Shown here in pieces: positions 21,235 to 32,512 of a DNA stretch of 64,000 nucleotides. Source of the stretch: Mixophyes australis. Lineage: Eukaryota; Chordata; Amphibia; Anura; Limnodynastidae. Below the pieces are notes generated by a model. It saw nothing but the letters and a program-made list of their open reading frames with translations. It was not told where the DNA came from and did not search any database. A program made the position numbers and the translations under genes. Position 1 is the first letter of the stretch; every line of letters begins with the position of its first letter. The stretch spans positions 377,314,707-377,378,706 of the forward strand of contig JAVHZZ010000001.1 of NCBI GenBank assembly GCA_036250195.1, in the 5' to 3' direction.

Positions 21235-21627
21235 TTAAAAAGCAGGACTGAGGGGCATGATGTTGGAAAAAGCAGGACTGAGGGGACATGATGTTGGAAA
21301 AAGCAGGACTGAGGGGACATGATGTTGGAAAAAGCAGGACTGAGGGGACATGATGTTGGAAAAAGCAGGACTGAGGGGGCATGATGTTGGAAAAAGCAGG
21401 ACTGAGGGGGCATGATGTTGGAAAAAGCAGGACTGAGGGGCATGATGTTGGAAAAAGCAGGACTAAGGGGGCATGATGTTGGAAAAAGCAGGACTAAGGG
21501 GCATGATGTTGGAAAAAGCAGGACTGAGGGAGCATGATGTGGGAAAAAGCAGGACTGAGGGGCATGATGTTGGAAAAAGAAGGACTGAGGGAGCATGATG
21601 TGGGAAAAAGCAGGACTGAGGGGGCAT
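21235..21627. repeat. 30-bp minisatellite inside the pogo element, about 13 units
   Basis: The unit is close to ggaaaaagcaggactgaggg followed by gcatgatgtt. Unit variants (ggacatg, gggcatg, gagcatgatgtgg) are mixed along the array. Copy 2 has about 14 units in a different variant order, so the array has changed since the large duplication. The array gives long low-complexity minus-strand open frames that are not genes. Confidence 0.9.
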
Positions 21628-21674
21628 AACAGTCATCATTTTATTTCTTATCCTGTCTGTTTTGACCCCCAGAC

Positions 21675-22963
21675 ATGAGTGCAAAAAGGAAGAGCTATAC
21701 CGTTGAGCATAAGAAAGCAATTGTGGAGGACTCACAGGGCAAGAATCTTTCAGCTTTCTGTAAAGAAAAGATGTTGGATCTCTGAATGGTCCGAAAATGG
21801 CGAGCGGAGTACAATAAGCTCAGTCAACAGGTGGATGAGGGAAAAGCTAAGAAGCGTAGGTCTGGATCAGGTCGGAAACCCTTATAACCTGAGCTGGAAG
21901 ACATCATTGGTGAATGGATTGCTGACAGGAGAACAAAGTCGTTGGTTGTGCGCAGGGCTGATATTCAAGTATTTGCCCTTGCAATGGCACCACAGTTCGA
22001 AATGGTACCAGAAGGATTCAAAGCATCACAACTCTGGTTGGACGGTTTCCTTCAGCGATATGAATTGTCTCTAAGAAGATCAACAACACTGTTTAAGCTG
22101 GATGATGCTGAAGTTATTAAACGTGCACTTGCATTCAAGTCCTTTGTTGATGGGATCGACTTTTCTAAATACTAAACCTGCAATATGATTGCTATGGATG
22201 AAACTGCAATGTTTATGGGTCAAGGATCTTAAACGACAGTTATTCACAGGGGTGCCATGTCAATCTACATTCCCACCACTGGCTACGAAAGTGCACGGGT
22301 TACCTGTGTTTTGGCAATTCGTCTGGATGAAAAGAAATTCACACCTCTACTCATCAGTACGGGCAAGAAAGATAAGATTGAACGTGTTTCAGGCATTTAT
22401 GTTCTTGAAACCGGTGCACACAAGCAGTTATAGGGAAGTGGCTGGATTTAATGCTGCCATTTGTTTTGCAAGGTGACCAAAGAGGTCTGCTAGTCTGGGA
22501 TTCAGCCAGCACTCACCACGCTACAGACATGAAGATCTTCCTTACAGAGAGAAGAATAGATCAAGTAATGATTCCCGCAGAAATGACTGCCTATCTCCAG
22601 ACTCTTGATATTGCATTAAACAAGCCATTTAAGGACCATTTGTGCGTGGAAGTCAATGACTACATTGAAAATAGAATGGAAAGAAATCAACGTGAAAACT
22701 TTGTGAAGCCCCGTCTGCAATAGATCGTGACTTAGGTGAAGAAGTCATGGGATAAAATTACTGATAGCTGTGTCGCCAATGCACTACGAGCAGGCTACCT
22801 GGACAAGACATGCTCACTTAAGGAGAGCTATATTGCTGGACATGACAGATTGGGTCCACTTCTTCTGCAGGAAATGGAAGTGCAAGAAATCCAGACCGGA
22901 ATTCGGGGTATGGACACTTATGATGATGTTGTTGAAGAAGATGGCATGACCATTTTTAAATAA
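21675..22963 (+). pseudogene. pogo-type transposase, about 430 codons, with stops and frameshifts
   Basis: ATG 21675 opens 'MSAKRKSYTVEHKKAIVED', the first helix-turn-helix. A CENP-B-type second DNA-binding part spans about 21880-22180. The DDE domain shows 'AMDETAMFMGQG' (first Asp about 22198), 'LLVWDSASTHHA' (second Asp about 22501) and 'MTAYLQTLDIALNKPFKDHL' (third about 22610). A TGA after 'KEKMLDL' (21782-21784) is shared with copy 2, so the gene was dead before duplication. Further breaks: TAA at 21886-21888 (not in copy 2), frame changes near 22175, 22440 and 22720. The frame ends TAA at 22963. Confidence 0.85.
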
Positions 22964-23113
22964 AGGTAGGTTTTTTTTGTTCACACTTAGCTGTTTATTG
23001 AAATGGCTGTCAATGTAATTTAAAATAAGACCTACCCTGAAAATAAGCTCTATACTTTTTTTTGGCCCTTCAAAAAAAATAAGCCAGTGTCTTATTATCG
23101 GGGAAACACGGTA

Positions 23114-25050
23114 CCACAAAGAAGAGGGTAGACTTGTGAAGACTCTCCTCTGGGACACGTTGAATGGATAAATGCATTATGTACCATGGAGAAGATAGCT
23201 ACAGCTGAGGTACCTAAGAGAGAAAAAGGTACTATGGAGATTGCAGCTGGTGGGTGGTGGATGTCATTACCCTCTAAATAGGAGCCAAGAGCCACAGCAG
23301 AGGTGCCCAATGATTGGGAAACTCCAGCAGCTGCAGAGTAAGAGACTCCTTGGAAGCTGCTGTTGGTGAGAAAGATGACCACCTGGATTGGGTCCTTTGT
23401 AAGAGGACACTATCGAAAAGCTTGCAGCAGATGCAGTACCAATGCAGTACCAAAGTGCTGGTAATCAACCATTGGACTCAGCCGTCGAGAAGAAGTTAGT
23501 TGTAGGACCAAAACAGAAAAAATAAGAAGTAAATGTGGAAGATTGTCTCCAATGTGCCCCTGAAGCTGTGCCTGCAGAAGATAGCACTGGAACAAAGCAA
23601 CAGTAGAAGAAAAAAAGAGGATTCTACTTACCAAATGACCAATCAAGCACAAGTAAGTCTATGCTCTCTGCACTGCTCCTTGGTATTGGTGACAGAGAAT
23701 TTGAACAGATTTACTGTTAGCCAATCAATGGTCAGGACTGTCAGTCAATCAAGGCTCACCGTTGACCATTCAAAATTCCTGACACAGGAAGAAGCAAAAA
23801 GATGCCAAAGAATGAAGAATGATCCTCTTCAATCAAGTGAAGGAGTCCAGCACAGACTGAAGAGGACAGAGACTCTTCAATCAAGTGAAGCCAAAGGCTG
23901 GATGGACTGGAAGCCCATAGAGAAGTTAGCTGAGCACAAGATGGAATGGGTTATTGTGAAAAAGTGAGGAATCCCTACAAAGATAATTGATACAAGACTG
24001 TGAGGATAATTGATACACCACATGTGGAGGTCTTCTCTGGATTCCTCATTGGCCGCATTGTGAATAGGTAAGACCTGTGCCTGTTGTCTTCCAGGACCTT
24101 TTACATTTGGCAAAAATCAGCAGGATCACAATCGTCAACCTGGGGATCATTCGGAATACAAGGGATCCAACCTAGTGATAATGATGGAGGAGGTGAACAC
24201 ATGCCTGTAGAGAACATCACAGCGGCAAGAAAAGGAGGAGAACAGCGATGGCAGGAGCTGAAAGAAGTGCACTGTTGGAAGTTTCAGCAGCCAGGAGACT
24301 TCCCACACCACTGTCTGAAGGTAAAAGAAATCATAGAAGAGTGGTCTCCCAATGCCCTGGAATATGGAGGACATGATTGCCAGAGCCTGCTGGACTGGAT
24401 TACAGGTGATCATCCATCTGGAGAAGATTTCCAGCAAGGATACCTGCATATGCAGGAGGCAGAGAATGGGGGATGGAAGATGTCGGATACAGTCGACAAC
24501 TGGTCGAAGTCCGAGGAGAAGGTAGTTTCTGAAGAAGTAGGTAGACCTGTGAAAACCCTCCACTGTAACACACTGTATGTGTGGACATGTAAAGATGCCA
24601 GCCTGGTGGTGCCTGAGAAGATGGACGGAATAGATACACCGGAGGAGGTAGCTGCTGCAGAAGTATCTGAGAGAGATAAAGGTAATCTGGATAGTGCAGC
24701 TGATGAGTGGTGGATTTTGGCAAGAGTCACAGAAGAGGTGCCCAATGACTGTGAAGTTCTGGCAGATGCTAATAAGGAAACCTCCTGGGTACTTGCTCTT
24801 GGCTAGGAAGATGACGGCATGGAGAGGGTCCTGTGCGACAGGGCATTATCTAACAGGCTTAGTCAGATGCAGTTTGGATGTGCCACTGATTTCAGCCATC
24901 AAGATTATGTTAGTTGTGTTAGTTCAGTCTGCAGCAAACTCCTCCAATTGATTGAAGAGGTTAATGCTTTTTCTTTCTCACACTCAGGCGATTTCCTACT
25001 TCTTCCTGCTTATCCTGCAATGGGTTACTCAGACAAGTGAAGGAGGTGAG
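23114..25050 (+). pseudogene. Coding-like region built of a diverged tandem pair; unidentified
   Basis: About 420 bases starting at 23118 are related to about 420 bases starting at 24533: 'AEVPKREKGTMEIAAGGWW' against 'AEVSERDKGNLDSAADEWW', and 'EVPNDWETPAA' against 'EVPNDCEVLAD'. The same reading phase is kept with many substitutions, which suggests past coding. The frame 24084-24806 is open for 240 codons in this copy (acidic, Trp-rich, no recognised domain); in copy 2 it is broken near 55700 and 55842. The left part is interrupted by stops. It may be a decayed gene with repeated segments. Identity is unknown. Confidence 0.4.
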
Positions 25051-25356
25051 GCCTATCGACATGGCGAGCTGCGAATGGCTCACTGATGCGTCAAATTCAA
25101 ACGGCTGTCAGAGATTCGGGGTCGGCTGGCCATCCTGGCATTAATTGATTGATTGGCAGTGAATCTGTTTAGGTTCAGGCACAGCTCCAGCAAATTATCT
25201 AAAAACGTAACAATTTATGTAAATTGGAAAAATATAATTTTGCATAAAAAAAAGTTTATCTGCAAAAAATAAAGTAATGGAATATACAGATTGAAGGCAA
25301 GGACAAGTCATCAGATAAACTGGCCACCACGATCCTCAATGCGTTAAATTAATAAA
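25051..25356. other. Non-coding stretch, possible 3' UTR of the minus-strand exon
   Basis: It lies directly downstream of the stop of the minus-strand exon candidate. No AATAAA or ATTAAA is seen on the minus strand here; CATAAA variants occur near 25215 and 25245. Nothing else is recognised. Confidence 0.35.
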
Positions 25357-25880
25357 TTAATGAAATAAATATCCATAATAAAGGGCAATCTGTTGATCCC
25401 TAATCCTCTGACTTAGGATTTGTGGCCCTCTCTTCCTGGGATATTTAGCGGCCTCTTCTCGCTCTTTCTGAGCTTTCCTTTTCAGGGTCTCTCTTTCCTT
25501 CCTCTTTTCTGGAGGAATCGCTATAGAAACCTCGAGTTCCCGAACTATAGATAATTTTGAAATGTCCTGTATGTTAGGAGCTTTGGTGATTTTCAGCCCT
25601 GCTTGGAAAGGTTTTGTGGATAGCTGCATATTTCGAGTAGGCTTGTGCTTTATGATAGGATCTATCAATCTACCAGTGAAGTTGTCTGTTTTTTTGTTAC
25701 ATTCCATGTGGTTTGGGGAAGATTTTGGTTGTTTTTTTATTTGTTGAATCACAGATGGCCTTTTACCCAGTGCATGCATGCATAAAACAGACTCCTGTAG
25801 CTGAAGCCGTAAGTTGCTGCTGTGTCTTTTTGGAATTGTTCTATCAGTGGTATTAAGATCCAAATTATTCAATAAAGAGT
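25357..25880 (-). CDS. Candidate terminal coding exon of a host gene, 171+ codons
   Basis: On the minus strand a good 3' splice site (ttatttttctttgcag, ending at 25881) is followed by an open frame from 25880 to TAA at 25357-25359. There is no ATG at its start, which fits an internal or last exon entered in phase (first codon split). The protein is hydrophilic and basic, with a charged, possibly helical stretch 'PEKRKERETLKRKAQKERE' and the C-terminus 'QRIRDQQIALYYGYLFH'. In copy 2 the frame is equally open; the changes seen in it are one silent and two amino acid changes (E to D, L to Y). No mobile-element motif is present. I do not recognise the protein. Upstream exons are not identified. 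Confidence 0.5.
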
Positions 25881-26121
25881 CTGCAAAGAAAAATAATGAT
25901 TTAATAATATAATATTATAATACATAAAATTGTGTTTATTATTATTTAGCAATACTTGGACTGTTCTTAACAATAATATTTCCTTGAAATCGTTCTAAAA
26001 CAGAGAGGGTAAACATCAAGTTGAAACTGGACCAAATAATCAGCAAAGGAGGGGTCAGTCTCTTGCACCTTTGTATGCTTGAGAGTGATTTGTAATCATT
26101 ATCGATTGACTCGGGTGTTAT
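25881..26121. other. Short AT-rich stretch upstream of the exon candidate
   Basis: If the minus-strand exon is real, this is its upstream intron. A minus-strand open stretch (25942-26136, about 64 codons) is present in both copies but has no clear donor site, so it is not called as an exon. Confidence 0.35.
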
Positions 26122-27127
26122 AGAAACTTGCAGCACATCTATTGCTGAGGCAGAAGCCGGTGTGTTGCCAAGAATATTACTGGTGATGCTGGCCCTAAAA
26201 AAAGTATGTCAGCTGTGAGAGAATAGATGCAGACCCACAGAATAGTGCAGAGCCGCTTATGTCACTCACAAATTCAGAGAGATTGTGCCGGAGACGAGCC
26301 AGGTAAGTGTTCTGCTTAGGGGATCGTTTATATTTGAGGCTATACACTCATCTGTAACTGCTGTTTCAGGAATGCATTTTCCTTTTCCAACACTGTCTCT
26401 GGTTATATCCCATACATATCATTACATTGCATGCAGTGTATGTTATATAAGACTACTACTACACTGAACTTTGAATGCTTATTGGTCACAATCGAGGCCC
26501 ATCTTAGTTGGTCCAAAATCTTTTATAATGTTAAAATGAGTTCTGGAAATTAAAAGGTGAATAATATCGGAAGTTGGCGAAACTGTTTTGTGCAAAGCTA
26601 TATTTGGGGGGTAAAGGTATCTGCTTAAAAGGGATCATAGTATTGCACAGTTTGTGGGGCCAAGTGGGCTCTGCATATTTCTTTTTTACCTGCAATTATA
26701 TATTGTTCTAAGTCAATTTACCATGAATTACCAGTATAATGTCATACTTCACTTTGGATAGAATTCGACCTTACTAGTTTAAGAGGAGTGATTGTTTTTT
26801 TACATGGAAACTGGTATATTGATTACCACCATCCCAATGCATCATGGCGGGTGTCTAGGTGTAATCCTGGCTTCCTACTGCACGATGGTGACCTGAATTT
26901 AGAGCTTGAGTTTGAAAATGAAGAGTGGAAAGACTCTGCAATAAAGTGCAAAGTCGTTTTTTATCAGACTAACCTCACTTTTTCAGTGAAGGGGACATTT
27001 ACATTTTCATTAGTGATCCATTATATCACAGCTTAGTAACAGTATACTTAAACTGGCTCATGTTCTTTTATACCTAATGCCCATCTACACGTAGAAGTTG
27101 TAATACTTATTAATATTTGTATCTGCC
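26122..27127. repeat. Old ~1-kb duplicated block, second occurrence in unit 1
   Basis: This is the diverged partner of 16792-17850. At 26304 it carries 'gagccaggtaagtgt', a close match to the 5' splice-site consensus; the partner block has 'agacatgtaactgt' there and lacks it. A plus-strand open stretch (26788-27036) has no known motif and its partner is not open in the same way. Confidence 0.8.
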
Positions 27128-28248
27128 TAGATTGTGATCGTCTCTCTTACTAGTGATGGCCTGACAGAAACACGCAGCAATGTTGTCATACATGAGGGGC
27201 CATGACACATGCTCAGACTGTATGAAACAGGACTGACTTAGTAGGATTGCAGTGAGGATCCCTTGGTGTATTCGGGGACCTGCCTGATGGGGGTAAAGCC
27301 AGTCTAAAAGTAAATATAGCTTTCATTTTTCCCTATCTTTTTGAAATCCATCCATAAGTGACTTTTAGTTTTAGATGAAATTATCATTTAAGTAAAAATA
27401 TCTCACTTTGTTTATTTATTTCACAGTTTAATGGATAAACATCTCATAGTTAAAAAGAAAACTGGTGATGTTGTGTTACAGCCTAAAACTCATCAATGAA
27501 TTCGCATATAAGACTGACAAAATAATATAGTATATTTTATATATTGACTATCGTCACAATATTAGATTGCTCAAAAATATTTAATTCCCATTGATACATT
27601 TCAAGAACTCAATATGTCCCATGAAAATTTTAGAAATAGCTTAGATAATAATAAACAAATCTGAATACTTGGTTGTCACTTACCATCATAAGTTATCTTT
27701 ATGTATTGCATTTGGTTTTAGCTTGACATAATTAATTTTACACTGTCATGAGTTATTATGCATTAGATGACAAGAAATCTTACCTGCCATGATACTGATG
27801 TAAGGTAATATAGTAAGGTAGCAATGGGTAATATCTCTCTAGTCTCTCTCAGATGAGATGTCCTCTGACCTGACCATCAACTGCCATTAGGTCAAATCAA
27901 ACATAAACAAATCTGTAGCTGTTTATTTACTGCCGTCTCCATGGTTACAGTGGACACTGGTGATGTCATCACCATCATGGGCCTATCAGAAATGATTTTA
28001 AAGTGAAAATACATTATGTGTCAGCATGATTTATTTTGTATTTATTTTTGTATAACTGTTGTGTGAAAGGATGTTAATATGTCCTTTGTTACTGCATATT
28101 TGTATTTATTATCATATGTGTGAACTGCCATATTGTTTCCACAACCAGGGTAAAATGAAACAGCTTTTTAGCATAGCAGGGGTGGGGTTTAATGATGCAA
28201 TTAAGCTCCTACCCCCGATATTCAATGTCGTGAATATCGGCATTTTTT
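27128..28248. other. Non-coding stretch, nothing recognised
   Basis: AT-rich, no credible frame, no recognised repeat. Copy 2 (58463-59561) is close in sequence; a 13-base stretch at 27956-27968 is missing there. Confidence 0.5.
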
Positions 28249-28346
28249 AGGATCCGGGAGGTTTGCCTACTTTTCCGGGAGTCCGAGAGGACTCCCCGAA
28301 ATTCGTGAGCCTTCCGAAAATTCTGGGAAAGTGGGCAAGCATGATA
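28249..28346. repeat. Palindromic GC-rich interspersed repeat
   Basis: A GC-rich island in AT-rich DNA with inverted matches such as ccgggagtcc / ggactccccg (28278-28302) and cttccgaaaattctgggaaag. It stops abruptly on both sides and is present in copy 2. This looks like a short foldback or MITE-type repeat; the family is not assigned. Confidence 0.55.
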
Positions 28347-30775
28347 CAATGCTCTCCCAATTCCTATAGGTTTTAATATATTGTATTTCACTGAATACTT
28401 TATCCAAAACGTAGATCTATACCTATAATCAGAGAAGCCTGGTACATCCCAATAAATGTACGCACATGAAAATTATTATTTTGCTGTCCATATTCTTTAT
28501 TATATGTAAGAAAAACAAGCCCATTTTATTTATGTATGTTTTTGTTCTTTAAAGAATGGTTTGTCTAAGTTTAAAACCGAACAGTTTTACATCAACAGTC
28601 TGAATGATAGATTGGATGTATTATTTAATATTCATTTAAGTTGATGAGTTGAAGATATTCATTCCATTATACCATTATTCCATTATACTGCACACTTTTA
28701 GTAAAGTATCTTTTTTAGCAAAGTTTGTAAAGAAGAAAAAGAAAGTTGCTAGTTTGTGTCACAGTCTAACCTTAGCATTTGTGTTTGCGGAAGAGCCCAC
28801 TGACTAAAGGTGACTCTGGCTATTCACAGTCATGGTAACAATCACCAAATAGTCCCTCTTTGCCAAAGATCAGATCTAAAATACTTTTAACATCTAAATC
28901 TTGTTTCAGAATTGTTTTAAACTGTAATTGAGAATCATCATTTTTAAATCCCTTATTAGATTTATACTTATTAAGTGAATTAATTAGAGTAACCACACAA
29001 CAGTGATGAACCCTCACTGCTAATGATAGCCTAATGATCTAAGTTTCAAAGTCAGAAACCATTTTATTTTGATCCTGTCTACCACATCACGGTGTACATG
29101 GCTGCCTCTCTAAGGCAACAGATAGCAACGGACATCTCAACCTATAGAGGCCAAAGCATTGACTATGGGTCCAGACTGGCCTGGCCCATCGCTGTTGTCT
29201 GGGCACTGGGCAGACTTAGAATAAAGCAATGCAAAAAATTAAATGGCTTATTAGCGGCAGCACAATATATTGGCGGTGCGCATGAATCCATAGTTATTTT
29301 ATTAGTTTTGAAGTTCGTGCTCGCAATTGGCTCTTCTGCCTGTTGGAGCTGAAATTGCTACATTTTATACTAAAATATTACTGTATTCAAGTTTGACTTT
29401 TGAATGTCAACTTAAGCTGGAACAAGCTTGAACATGTAAGAACATGTTAAACCTGTTCAAAGCATGGTCTTACCTGTTCTCCTTGATCAAATTAAACTTG
29501 ACATTTTTAAGTTTACCTAAAGTTTAGTCATTTATCATACATTTTCTAACGTTGGAACCAGTTCTACTTGCTAGATGAGTGAAGTTGTGAAATTTCCTGC
29601 AAATAGAGCAGTGTTGCGGTAACAAGACATTCTCTCATTTGTATAAGTCACTTCATTACGTTCCATTGTGTACAAATAGCATAATGCAACTTCCACATTT
29701 ACTAACACTGTTAAATCACTACTCTCTACTCTTTTGTGGGGTATTACTATGCATCTTCATAAATACTGCTGTGTTTGAGGTTGGACATATCTTGACATAT
29801 GTGCAACTCAGCTTACATGTACGTATGGGCGTAAAATGCATCTAATACTAAATGTGTGCATAGGACAGCATATACACAGCACAGCAACAGAGTACAGACA
29901 CTGATTTTTTTTTTATCTTCATTTAGTGTACCACAATTAATATTTAAACTGCCAAATATGAAAATTTTTTTTGTCTCACTGGTTAGTAGTGGCCAACACA
30001 GCTATGTGTGAGAATTGCTCTGTTCTGTTGCATGTATTAATTGTCTTTAACGGGCTTGCAACGCAATATCTATGGCTTGTCGCACTTTCAGAGTGCTGAT
30101 CAGATTCCTTATGCACAGTGTACAACAATTTATCAGTACCGCCAGCTCAGGATAGCATAAGTATTGAGGCAGCACAGCTGTAGGTCAGCAGCAGACTCTG
30201 TACTCACTGTACAGATATGTGCCTATGCTGCTGGTCATGACTACATACATACTTCCACATTTGCCCAATATCGTTCCATCGTTGATCGTGAGTTTTAGGA
30301 GCTTTTTAGAATACCAAATCAACAGATGGGACGTGTTTTGGTATGATAGAATATGATCATGGGAACACACACTCTGCAATATCTGAACAAACAGCCGTGA
30401 ATCGTGTGATCTGTGTGATAATTACATAGTTATATACCCAACTTTACTATATTGGTTATTCTTATTTCCCCCTGTCTAACATACCTACTGATTACTGTGA
30501 AAATTGATCTGTCCTTGTGTGCAGAATTACCACTGCTTTGTAGTTTTTAATTGTACAATATTGAAGTATTTCTTCAATTTATTTAAGCATTTGTTTCTAA
30601 TATAAACTATTTGCCAGATGCTGAATTCCTGGAATGAAGCTCTCGAACCAGGCTAGTAGAGCTCTCCGTCTAAAGAAGCCCCTTTCCCTTAGACCTGAAT
30701 GCGCTCAAAGGTAATACTTACGCATATAGTAGTACATGTTTATTTCGGGGTTGAGTTTATGATTCTAGAAAATCT
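28347..30775. other. 2.4-kb non-coding stretch, nothing recognised
   Basis: Short open frames (28820-29017, 29092-29352, 29639-29845) contain no motif. Their copy 2 counterparts are colinear with few changes, which is expected for a recent duplication and does not argue for coding. A poly-T/A tract lies at 29905-29917. Confidence 0.5.
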
Positions 30776-30955
30776 AGGGGTGGGTATTCAATTGACGGCG
30801 GGATCGCCAAAAATCCCGCGCTTGAAAGATATTACCATTAATATGGTAATATCTCGCTGGATTTCAGCTCGCGGCATGAAATCTCAGCTTTATACATCTG
30901 CGAGTTTCAACTCTCCCAAGAAAATCGCACCGTGATACATTTACCCCAAAGACAT
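30776..30955. repeat. MITE-like repeat with 'gatacatttacccc' end
   Basis: The right part 'ctgcgagttt' to 'gatacatttacccc' matches the right end of the element at 18442-19962. An internal palindrome 'gatattaccattaatatggtaatatc' (30828-30853) lies at the spot where unit copy 2 breaks off. The right end of the repeat is missing from copy 2. Confidence 0.6.
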
Positions 30956-30956
30956 A

Positions 30957-31205
30957 CACTGAAACTGGAGGGAAGTAGGTTCAGAAGAAATTTGAGGAAA
31001 GGTAACTTCACAGAAAGGGTAGTGGATAAGTGAAATAGCCTCCCATCAAAGGAGGTTGAGGCTAATACAGTAGAGCAATTTAAACATGGTTGGAACAGAC
31101 ATAAGGATTAAATAGGGTTTGAAGTTACTATAGGTTACAAAATGGCTAGACTAGATGGGTAAAATGGTTAATTTTACTACCGTCAAATTCTATGTTTCTA
31201 TGTTA
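30957..31205 (+). mobile_element. 3' end of a CR1/L2-type LINE
   Basis: The translation in one frame reads 'RRNLRKGNFTERVVDK', 'VEANTVEQFKHGWNRHKD' and 'KMARLDG', the C-terminal end of CR1/L2 ORF2 that the LINE at 9391 lacks. It ends in 'aaattctatgtttctatgtt', a short repeated tail typical of this clade. There are in-frame stops. It lies outside the duplicated unit. Confidence 0.75.
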
Positions 31206-31552
31206 CAACAGCAGTATTTTGTGACAAAAACAAAACATTTATTAAATAGTGTCACTAGTGTACAGTACATTTCATATCAATGATTTAAAAGTTAATGATT
31301 AGCAGCTAAAAGTGTACAATTACCCAATTCTCAAGAGCTAATGCAAGTTTCTATCATTTTAATTATGATGTTGAGAGGGATGTAGTGTAAAATAAGGCTG
31401 ACAGAAATTACTTTCAATTGGTTAAAGACAAAAATACATATCTTGAAAGTAGGAGTGGTGATGATGATAATATATCAGTTTGAAATTTTCACCCCTTTAT
31501 TTATCCCCATGTCTGATATACTCCCCCTAATACACCAGCATACAGTGCTATT
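31206..31552. other. Non-coding stretch, nothing recognised
   Basis: AT-rich, without a credible frame or recognised repeat, between the LINE 3' end and the SINE fragment. Confidence 0.5.
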
Positions 31553-31690
31553 GCATCCCCCCATCATCATCATTTATTTAGCGTCACTAATTCCGCAGCG
31601 CTGTACATAGTCCCTGCCCCATTGGAGCTTACAGTCTAAATTCCCCCACACACACAGACAGAGAGAGACTAGGGTCAATTTTTATAGTGA
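31553..31690 (-). mobile_element. SINE, 3' part (other part at 62157)
   Basis: On the minus strand it contains 'gactgtaagctccaatgggg', 'cagggactatgtacagcgct' and 'gcggaattagtgacgc', then a short AAATAAATGATGATG tail. This is the 3' portion of a common vertebrate tRNA-derived SINE. It stops at about 31690, where PLE-B begins. The head and core of the same kind of SINE, in the same orientation, stand at 62157-62294. Confidence 0.6.
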
Positions 31691-32450
31691 CAAATTTTAG
31701 AGTGGCAAATTATTCTCAAGACACAATTATAGTGACTGAACTTGCAGTATTTCCATATAATATCAGGAAATGAAGTCTGTGGAAGCAGACGAAACGCGTT
31801 GAGTATTTTGCTACTGACATCCCCATTACATTGGGAGTGGATTCCTGTGCTTGCTACTTGATTTGTAAGTTACTGCATTTTTTATTATTAAAGTGTACAA
31901 TCGATATTACATAAGTGGTTCCTTGTGTGTCCTATTTCTTGAGGATAACAGTCGTGTATCCAGTCATGTGATTTATCCTTGATCAGCTGAGAGACATCTA
32001 CATAGACAAGCTGAAAAGTTTTGATATCTGGTACGCATATATCTGCACAAGTGTGTCCTGGGTGTTTCACATATATTTTATGGAAATACTACAAGTTCAG
32101 TCACTATAATTGTGTCTTGAGAATAATTTTCCACTCTATATCTGGTACGCTTACATCCTCATTATCTCTATTGGGTGTTGTATTACAGTTTTTGTTATCT
32201 GGTTTTCTCTTCACTGGTGTTTCTGGTCCTATTGTGGATTTGTGTGTGATTCCAATATTGTATCAACATACTACACTATTGTGCGCCTCCTCCTCCATTT
32301 CTTTTTTAGGTTATTTCCATGCTACACCGCTTGGTAAAGAGGACTGGCAGCCACCTGCACATTGGGAGTGCTTTTTGAGAAGATATTAGACCTTGTACTG
32401 GACTATTGGTGATTTGCTACGAGCGCCATTTCTGTGTATCGTGTATTTTG

Positions 32451-32455
<5 letters not shown>
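31690..32455 (+). mobile_element. PLE-B: short Penelope-like copy with inverted 5' tip and pLTR
   Basis: The first ~75 bases (31690-31764) are an inverted copy of 32080-32145. From 31768 the sequence follows the 3' end region of PLE-A (from within the hammerhead-like motif) and then the pLTR (31920-32455) at clearly lower identity than between the two large units. It keeps the pLTR part ggttatttccatgctacacc that PLE-A's right pLTR has lost. It has no RT sequence. Its 3' end runs into (TA)n. Confidence 0.75.
31767..31806 (+). ncRNA. Partial hammerhead-like motif in PLE-B
   Basis: Stem II is perfect: gtctg (31775-31779) and cagac (31786-31790) around a 6-base loop. GAAA (31791-31794) and CGCGTT follow, with the short stem III intact (C-G). 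The 5' part of the core is damaged: the expected CTGATGA reads GAAATGA, and the 5' strand of stem I is missing because the inverted tip joins here. It cannot be active as it stands. Confidence 0.45.
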
Positions 32456-32489
<34 letters not shown>

Positions 32490-32512
32490 TATACATATAT
32501 ATATATATTTAT
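32452..32512. repeat. (TA)n microsatellite between PLE-B and the LTR element
   Basis: Imperfect (TA)n with ACACA and ACATA interruptions. Together with the short (TA)n at 37588-37600 it appears to be the tract into which the LTR element inserted. Confidence 0.9.

Larger units (their letters stand above)
20932..23111 (+). mobile_element. pogo/Tigger-type DNA transposon, inactive
   Basis: The ends ccgtgtttccccgataat (20932) and attatcggggaaacacgg (to 23111) are exact inverted copies over 18 bases. TA flanks both ends (20930-20931, 23112-23113), as in this group. Subterminal repeats 'aataagacctaccc' and 'aagccctac' occur on both sides. Inside are a 30-bp minisatellite and a single transposase frame. 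It inserted into the coding-like repeat region that continues at 23114. Confidence 0.85.
6047..30843. repeat. Large direct duplication, unit copy 1 (24.8 kb)
   Basis: From tgcaagaaaac at 6047 to ttaata at 30843 the sequence runs colinear with 37601-62156. By eye the copies differ by roughly one to three substitutions per 100 bases plus indels. Copy 1 lacks about 174 bases of the solo LTR (near 7630). Copy 2 lacks about 200 bases (copy 1 6990-7190), about 145 bases (26519-26665) and two pieces of about 30 bases (19025-19050, 19522-19552). All nested elements are shared, so they predate the duplication. Confidence 0.95.

Noticed and set aside
21129..21596. Long minus-strand open frame with repeated 'SVLLFPTSCP' and 'SPAFSNIMP' blocks (also 52562-53197)
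   Set aside because: It is the translation of the 30-bp minisatellite, whose unit length is a multiple of three, so all frames without a stop stay open. It changes with unit number and has no start context.
21235..21627. Regular 30-bp repeats that could suggest a CRISPR array
   Set aside because: The units are directly abutting with no unique spacers, there are no cas genes, and the DNA is vertebrate. It is a minisatellite.
29092..29352. Short open frame of 86 codons preserved in both copies
   Set aside because: The copies are too similar for preservation to mean anything, there is no motif, and no splice or promoter context was found.
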